From assembly GCA_004794655.1 (NCBI GenBank), contig SMMW01000153.1, positions 2,552,501 through 2,616,500 on the forward strand: a stretch of 64,000 nt of DNA, written 5' to 3'. Positions 57,945-64,000 of the stretch are shown piece by piece; position 1 is the first letter of the stretch, and every line of letters starts with the position of its first letter. The DNA comes from Marisa cornuarietis. Taxonomy: Eukaryota; Mollusca; Gastropoda; Architaenioglossa; Ampullariidae. The notes under the pieces are model-generated. The model was given only the letters and a program-made list of their open reading frames with translations. It had not been told where the DNA came from and ran no database searches. The position numbers were made by a program, and so were the translations under genes.

Positions 57945-60900
57945 CACAGTCTGAGAGAAAATAATTATACGACATCTGCAAAATCTACTACAATTTATAT
58001 AAACCTGTAAGGTTCCCGAAAATCTACAATAGCTGTAACCGATGTCTTCTCAATTATCATCAGAGTGAGATACCTTTTCTGTAAAACCTGTACATAATGT
58101 TACTCGGATCAAGTTTTTCCTCTGTTTCCTTTTGGTTCTTGAAGCTGCACGCATCTGCAATAGCCTGGCAAAGTTCTTGTGAAGCTGTTATTCCGAGAAA
58201 CTGAGCCAGATCTTGGACAGTCTGCGTTGGATTCTGGGGAACAAAATATACTTCTATTATTAATTATTAATTACTAGCACTGTCATATGATAACTAGGTT
58301 ATAGGGCTATAGTGTTGGTGTCACACTTCTGCTTTATGCACGAGTCGTGCGTACGCGCTGTCAGACGGACTAGCATAAGGTAGAATAGATAGCTTGGGAA
58401 ACGAATTAGCTGGTAAGGCAGTGTCACGGCAACAGCCGCCTTGTTGGTGCCAGCAGGAGTAGTGGACAAAAGGACCAGGTATGCTTCACTGCCGTGTATC
58501 TAGTTGGGATCAGCTAGGTCGGGGGAATGGATGGCCGCTTACGTCAGCACTAGCGCAGGACAGAAGCGGGTAACGGCGGTTATCGCCGCAGGGGGGGTTC
58601 TTTCAAGAGGAGAGATCACAGGCCAGGGTGCGGCCGTTAATTGTAGGGCTACAGGTACCTAGTGTGGGGCAACGGAGCGCGTTGTTATTGTCACTTTCTG
58701 GACGCAGGTAGTGAATAGAAAGTCAGACATGATGACGCCGTGGTCAGATCGCACCACTAGTAGGGGGGGGGGAGTGAGAAGGATGCAGAGTAGGCAGGGA
58801 CGAGTCAACTGACCACTGGTTTGGTAGGTGTTAGGTAGCGATTGGTTGTAATACGCAAATTCTTACTTGGGAAAGTCAGCGACCACCTGTCCGTCAATAC
58901 TAGCTAGGTAGTGATTGGTCATAGGCAGGTACGGATGGCAGAGAGTGTGTGTATTTTGCAATTAGCCAATCGCAAGATGACGAATGCCAGCGACGTGAAT
59001 TTAACATCGTGTCAGGCGAGAAATCGGGGTCTTCGCACTGGAATCTCGAGGGAGAAGGTTGTAGCAGAGATCTGTTCAAGGATGTTCAGATTCTCCGCTG
59101 AGAGTTAGTCTGGAATCATGACTACTTCAGCACAACCGACTTCAGAGGTGCGTTAAGACCCACTCTTGGTACAGAGTGCACAACGTTTTGCATCACCAGT
59201 GGCTGTCGGTCGTAGACAGCAGAGGTAAAGCTGGTAGAGAAGCGTTGGTCCTCATTAGGCGCGGTTAAGCTCTGATCGCAGTCCGGCCTTGAGGAAGAGT
59301 CACGTGGTGGCACGTGGCAGTGCCAGAGTCTCTGTGTTCGTGGAAAAGGCAGCAACGACTGGCGGAGTGACATCTACGGATTTTCAGACGTCAAGACATC
59401 GGAGGGCCCTCCACATCGCGAGAGACATTCTTGTGTAGAGAGATAAGTGACGAGTGCAGTGTGTTGTGTGGTAATTAAGCTAATAGTGACTCACGTTATC
59501 TGGATTAGGAGTAGATATACCGGGAAGCCTAGAGAGCGAGCTAACGTTAAAATTTACAGCATTGTATCTTTTATGTTCATTGATCAAACTCTCGATATTA
59601 ATAATTGTTTTAATATACTAACTTGCCTTGTGTTGTTCTTGGGGACGTACGCTGGGGGCTCGAGTCAGTGAATCTTTATTTGCAAGTTAGTATAAGTGTG
59701 TGCGTACACGTACATGTCGGCGTGAGTTGGTCGAGGTGTCGAGAGTGTGATTAGCCCGAGGCGACGGCAATCGCAACCTCTGACCATCTTCGCGTGCTCT
59801 TTCCCCGGAGTTCACGACAAGCACCTCGCGACACAAACTTCTCAAATTTCGATGGAAATTAGCACAAAGAAGAAATACGTAGATACTTGTCTTTAATATT
59901 TCTGTATAGTGTCGGCCTCGTTGTGTTCTGTACACTACAGAAGTGAAATATTTGCTGATTGTATCTATGTGGTAGAGGCTGAATTAAAACATCATCTGAA
60001 GGCCAACCAGAGCCCGCCACTGATGTCGATCGGCTGAAACCCGCTCCAGGCGACCCCATGTCCAGCCCTTTCTTTTCATCTCCCTTCATACACCTTTAGG
60101 TAAAATTCTTTTGCATTTTTTTATGATATGGACAACTTTAAGATGCTTTGCACTGCCGATTATTTGGAAAGAAACACGCCACAGTTCCACACACCCTCTC
60201 TCTCTCTCTCTCTTGCACATTAGTGTGAGAAAGAGAGAGGAAACACAAGAGAAGAAAGAAAAAGAGAATGAGACCCAATAGGGAGCAGGCTTACCATCAA
60301 TGCTTTCTCATAACACAAGGTAAACACGGGATGGTCTTTGTTCGATTTCATAAACGTGGTCACGCCTTCCAGATGTTTGAACCATCCACCGTAAGCCACT
60401 GTGCAGAACAACAACAACAACAACAACAGAAAAATCATCTTGTGATCAGAGCCCTGCTGTCATTCTTATCGGTCAGTCAACATTGTCGAAATGGGGGCAA
60501 CTCTCGTGTTGCTGTAGCTATTATTTCTTTAGCATGTGTTACACAATTAACTATTATTTCCTTACCATACGTTACACAAGTAACTATTAATTCTTTAGCT
60601 TATGTTACACAAGTAACTATTACTTCTTTAGCTTATGTTACACAAGTAACTATTACTTCTTTAGCTTATGTTACACAAGTAACTATTACTTCTTTAGCTT
60701 ATGTTACACAAGTAACTATTACTTCTTAAGCGTATGTTGCACAGGCCACAATCCAAGAAAGAACAAATCTGAAAAAGCGCATGATGGAGATGTACTGAAA
60801 AATTGTGGAAAGGACGATTATACTAATTAAAAGACTAATTCAAGCACACAATTCTGTTGAAATCAACGAATATAATTAACTACAAGCTATACATTTTCAA

Positions 60901-62133
60901 AATATGGATGTCAATAAGGATGTTCTCAGTAGGAGTGATCTTACAAATACGAATGATGTAGACGACGACAATGATAGTAGTAAACGGCTTTGGACTCACT
61001 GGGTGGAGTAAAGAAGAAGCCTGAGTACATGTCCAAGCTCATCTGGTCGCTGCTTCCCGTTATCATCTGCGTGCCCTTGACCTGACAGTACCCAGAGGTC
61101 AGCACACTTTTCAGGTGCCGGTAGACGTAGACTATCTTCGTTTTCTTGTCCTTCACCTGACGAGGCAAGAGTTCGAAAGGCAGGTGAGAACCCAGGATGC
61201 GCGGGGAGTCGAGCTGCTCAATGTTCCCGTGATCCTGAAGATCAAGGAAGGCAGAGTCAAGGCCGCGTGGGCCGAATTGTGCTGACCCCCGTAGTATCAT
61301 GTCCACCACACGGTAGATCCAGTGAGTCCCTTTGCAAATGCAACCAGAAGACCAGTTTATGTCACCGCCCTATATTAATGGAATAAATTGGGTAAAACGG
61401 GAGCCGCAACACACACACACACACACAACACACACAAACACACAAAAACAAACACACACACAAACAAACACACACACAAACACGCACAACACACACAAAC
61501 ACACACACACACACACAAACAAACACAAACACACAAACAAACAAACACACACAAACAAACACACACACACACAAACAAACAAACACAAACACACAAACAA
61601 ACAAACAAACACACATAAACAAACACACACACACACCAGTTAAATTTCGTAATGAAAACGGCTAGAAGGGAAAGTCCTTGAATTAATACGCATATTTGGC
61701 TGAATGTTCCTGTTTCTTCTTGACGAGTGTGATAATCTGATTCTTGGAAACAAACATCTAAATCATAAACAGAATAATCTTGGTGAAAATGTTTCCAGCA
61801 AGTGCGATATTACTAAAATAGACAGTTTACTATCGCAGCTGAGTTTGGAACTGATTATCGTTTCCCCCGTGCATTATTTTGAGGCTGAAGTGTTTAGAGG
61901 TATCTGATTCTGCAAGTGGATCGATGTATGGAGTACATACCTGATTTTGGAAAAGAACACAGTAGAATATCATCATGGCGCACTTCAAAGTCTCGAACCT
62001 TTTCCAGTACTGTCTCCAGGGGCATGGACAACTGAGGCATGACCATATCACCAACCTTTCCCACACGAATGTCCTTATGGCTGATGGGAAAATGCTTTGG
62101 TTTACTGTCCACGACTTCTACCAGGGCCTGCAT
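57629..62133 (-). CDS. Cytosolic sulfotransferase (SULT-like), 5 exons, 299 aa
   Basis: The enzyme transfers sulfonate from PAPS to a hydroxyl or amine acceptor. Exons on the minus strand: 62133-61941, 61329-61000, 60398-60295, 58233-58074, 57741-57629, totalling 900 nt with all phases agreeing. The PAPS 5'-phosphosulfate loop is CSFPKSGTHW (residues 59-68). The catalytic-base His113 lies in GSHLPFELL. The 3'-phosphate ligands Arg135 and Ser143 lie in YRHLKSVLTS. The C-terminal motif is RKGDTDDWKN (261-270) followed by the usual N-E-R-L-D segment. Length is normal for SULTs (about 290-300). The exon 2 acceptor is ...caaag rather than cag but fits phase. A splice acceptor at 62161/62162 suggests an upstream non-coding exon, possibly ending at 62237 (donor gtaacg). 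The acceptor substrate cannot be told from sequence. Confidence 0.9.
57881..57945. repeat. (AATC)n microsatellite
   Basis: A tetranucleotide AATC/TCAA tract of about 60 bp lies in the last intron of the sulfotransferase gene. Confidence 0.95.
59985..60085 (-). repeat. RTE 3'-end relic, inverted, in the sulfotransferase intron
   Basis: On the minus strand GGAGCGGGTTTCAGCCGATC and GACATCAGTGGCGGGCTCTG match the 3' end of the RTE-like LINE at 54820-54860. Confidence 0.75.
60515..60745. repeat. 33-bp minisatellite, seven copies, in the sulfotransferase intron
   Basis: There are seven head-to-tail copies of a 33-bp unit beginning TAACTATTACTTCTTTAGC and ending TTACACAAG; copies four to six are essentially identical and the outer ones diverge. 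The period is a multiple of three, so the plus strand stays open and reads as an 11-residue repeat (VTITSLAYVTQ) in an ORF from 60268 to 60729. That ORF also overlaps the antisense of sulfotransferase exon 3. It is best seen as a by-product of the repeat. Confidence 0.9.
61410..61637. repeat. CA / CAAA-rich microsatellite
   Basis: About 230 bp consist only of (CA)n with interspersed CAAA and CAAACAAA units, in sulfotransferase intron 1. Long frames on both strands here are low-complexity artefacts. Confidence 0.95.
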
Positions 62134-62289
62134 CGTGGGTTTGTATACCTCTTGGTTGTGGCTGAAAATGAAGAAGGATGTAAAGATATATAAAAATAAA
62201 TGAATAAATAGAAAATAGGGAGTTTACAAACGTTACCTTGGCTAGGCAAGGAACTACTTCAGATACATTGACTCCTGAACTTGTCATGC

Positions 62290-64000
62290 TCTCTCCTCAT
62301 TTCAGGAACCCTAATCTCGTTCTCTCACTGACACACTCGCAAGAGTGAGCTCCCTTAGCTGCTTTCCATTCTGTCCATGCACACGCACCCACCTAAACTG
62401 CATTCATGAAACCAGGTAACGCATGAAGAATAAAATGAGAGGTAAATATTTTGTAAAGAAAATAAGTTTTATACACCAGGAATAACTGGCTGAGAAAAAT
62501 AATTATTATTTCTAAAGAGTCACATCCATAGCGTCCTCCGTTTTTATCTTACTGTACAGACACAAACATCAATGGATGAAAGAATTAGAAAGTGTATCGG
62601 GAGCACTTGTTAGAACTGTAGTGCTGACGGTTCGTTTTCCCCTCATTCCTACACTCGGTAGATGACCATGCACGTAGCGGGTGATGTAGCACCCAAATTT
62701 TCAAGTACTATAGCAGGCAAAATTCAGTGCTTGCACCATTTCCCCGAGGTGACGGGTCCTACTTGGCACAGCAGTAAAAGTCTCATTTTGCCGCAAAATT
62801 ACTATAGGTCCTTTTTCCCCTCTCTGATCCCTTCCTAAGGGCTTGGTTGCCGCGTGGTGACTTTAGTTCTGACCACCCCGAGTACGGCAGGAGAGACATT
62901 TTGCCGCAAGGTGTTTTGGTCCCACTGGTAAGCGGCTAATGTCACTCCCCCCACCATTCCCTCTCCTCCCCAGGGAGCTAGGTGCTAGGTTTTAGTAGGC
63001 TAGCTATTTTAATGTAAATAAATTCCTGTCTTTGAACCTACATACCTGTGTGAGCGTGTCAGTCCGCACGAATGCTAGCGTGTGATACGCGTGTCCTCGT
63101 CATATGAATGAAGTAAACAGATATCTCCTTAGAGCGAATAAAGAGATTTGTGTCGTCCATTTTAGAACCAAAGTATAAATTGTAACACAGCAGAGCACAC
63201 ACGATGATCCGGAGCTGAACGACGCACCGAAGAGAACAAACTTTTATTTGGGAAAAGCAGGGTCTGTTGTAGATTCTTAGGTCGGCTAAGTACGGGTGTG
63301 TAGTAGATGAGGGGAACAAAAATAACAACGCGAGATAACAGAGTAGATAACACACCCGACGAACGAGTGCTAGAAATTTAGCAAAAATTCTTCTTGGGAA
63401 ATTCCGTCCTCTTCCCTGGAAGACCAAAGATCGAGGAAGGGGCTGACTGGCGTTAGGACTGTTAGGACCTGCGATTAAAATTAACCGACGGTCCGACCGC
63501 AGTGTTAGTTAAAGTGAGAAAGCGGATCAGTCCGCCTACAAAAGAAGCATCTTTATCCTGCGTATCTCAACAGGTTATATGTGCAACAAGCCTTTTATTC
63601 CTACCTTGATCAGTCGGTCGATCGAAGATGCACCACCTTAGAACTGTCGCGATTTATATACCCTAGGCACGAGAGAGAGAAAGCGCGTGCTGTATCTGTG
63701 TATCCTCCCCAATCTAGGTTAAGTTTACTTGCTGGGACCTTGAACTTGTGGGTGTGCCCCTTCGGTCACGTACACCATTAGATGTTTGACACAGAGTCTG
63801 GCGAATGGTACACTCAAAAAAGAGAGGAATCAGAGGAGTCGATCTCACCTCGACTGTATAATAATTATAAAGTTCGTTTAATGCATCCTCTCCCTCTATC
63901 TTGTATATAAGAACTGGACAGAGGCGGCTAGATATGCACAAGGGCATGCGTCTGTCTTGCAAGAAAATGTGTGAAGTGTGTTAGCTATAGATTGTGTGAA
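62290..64000. other. Right end, no identifiable gene
   Basis: Short frames only. The segment 62740-62920 has two TTTTGCCGCAA blocks and looks repeat-derived. Nothing can be assigned. The region should contain the sulfotransferase promoter. Confidence 0.5.

Noticed and set aside
59100..59665. Possible solo LTR ending before TGGGGGCTCGAGTC, which resembles a tRNA primer site
   Set aside because: No second LTR, no TG...CA boundaries and no gag/pol in the window; the primer-site match is partial.
60268..60729. 153-residue plus-strand frame
   Set aside because: Half is antisense to sulfotransferase exon 3 and half is the 33-bp minisatellite, whose period keeps the frame open.
61362..61643. Long frames of Cys/Val or Thr/His repeats on both strands
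   Set aside because: They are translations of the CA/CAAA microsatellite; open frames on all sides are expected from the composition.

Overview
This window is nuclear DNA from an animal. Genes are split into many short exons with GT-AG introns, and the space between and inside them is filled with non-LTR retrotransposons, tRNA-derived SINEs, MITEs and microsatellites. The mix of decayed CR1/L2-like, RTE-like, Rex1-like and I-like LINEs, a SINE family with an 'R-C-G-C-A-A-G/C-G-G-T-T-A-G' head, and the gene content suggest a lophotrochozoan, most likely a mollusc. That taxonomic call is an inference; nothing in the window proves it.

Three protein genes can be assembled exon by exon with consistent reading phase. 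(1) Plus strand, 23739-39489: a 19-exon gene for a 794-residue protein. It joins an N-terminal Nudix-like fold whose catalytic box has decayed, a pair of EF-hands, an acidic/basic linker and a complete PPP-family Ser/Thr phosphatase domain. I know of no named family with this order; PPEF/RdgC carries its EF-hands after the phosphatase. (2) Minus strand, 51358-47435: a five-exon ZNHIT3 orthologue of 152 residues with an intact HIT zinc finger. (3) Minus strand, 62133-57629: a five-exon cytosolic sulfotransferase of 299 residues with the PAPS-binding and catalytic residues in place.

Other coding signals are weaker. A minus-strand gene appears to start at 10555, next to a CRE site and a TISU/YY1-type start, with two micro-exons (16 and 21 bp) followed by a 71-bp exon. 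Isolated candidate exons lie at 228-307 (+), 1839-1949 (-), 4498-4627 (-) and 8075-8150 (-). Their products are not recognised.

Layout: 1-10.6 kb holds candidate exons, a SINE head, a second SINE-like element and a MITE. 10.6-17.5 kb is gene-poor. 17.5-23.4 kb is repeats (MITE, I-like LINE end, Rex1-like LINE end, two inverted CR1-like LINE ends). 23.6-39.5 kb is the phosphatase gene, whose introns contain at least five retroelement fragments. 39.5-43 kb is its AT-rich 3' flank. 43-46.6 kb is a CR1/L2-like LINE. 47.1-51.4 kb is ZNHIT3, with a hAT-type MITE and another MITE in one intron. 51.7-54.9 kb is an RTE-like LINE lying just upstream of ZNHIT3. 55-57.5 kb holds dispersed repeats and a SINE. 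57.6-62.2 kb is the sulfotransferase gene, with a 33-bp minisatellite and a CA-rich tract in its introns. 62.3-64 kb shows nothing identifiable.

The genes do not form a pathway. They look like unrelated neighbours: a predicted calcium-responsive phosphatase, a snoRNP assembly factor and a sulfonation enzyme.
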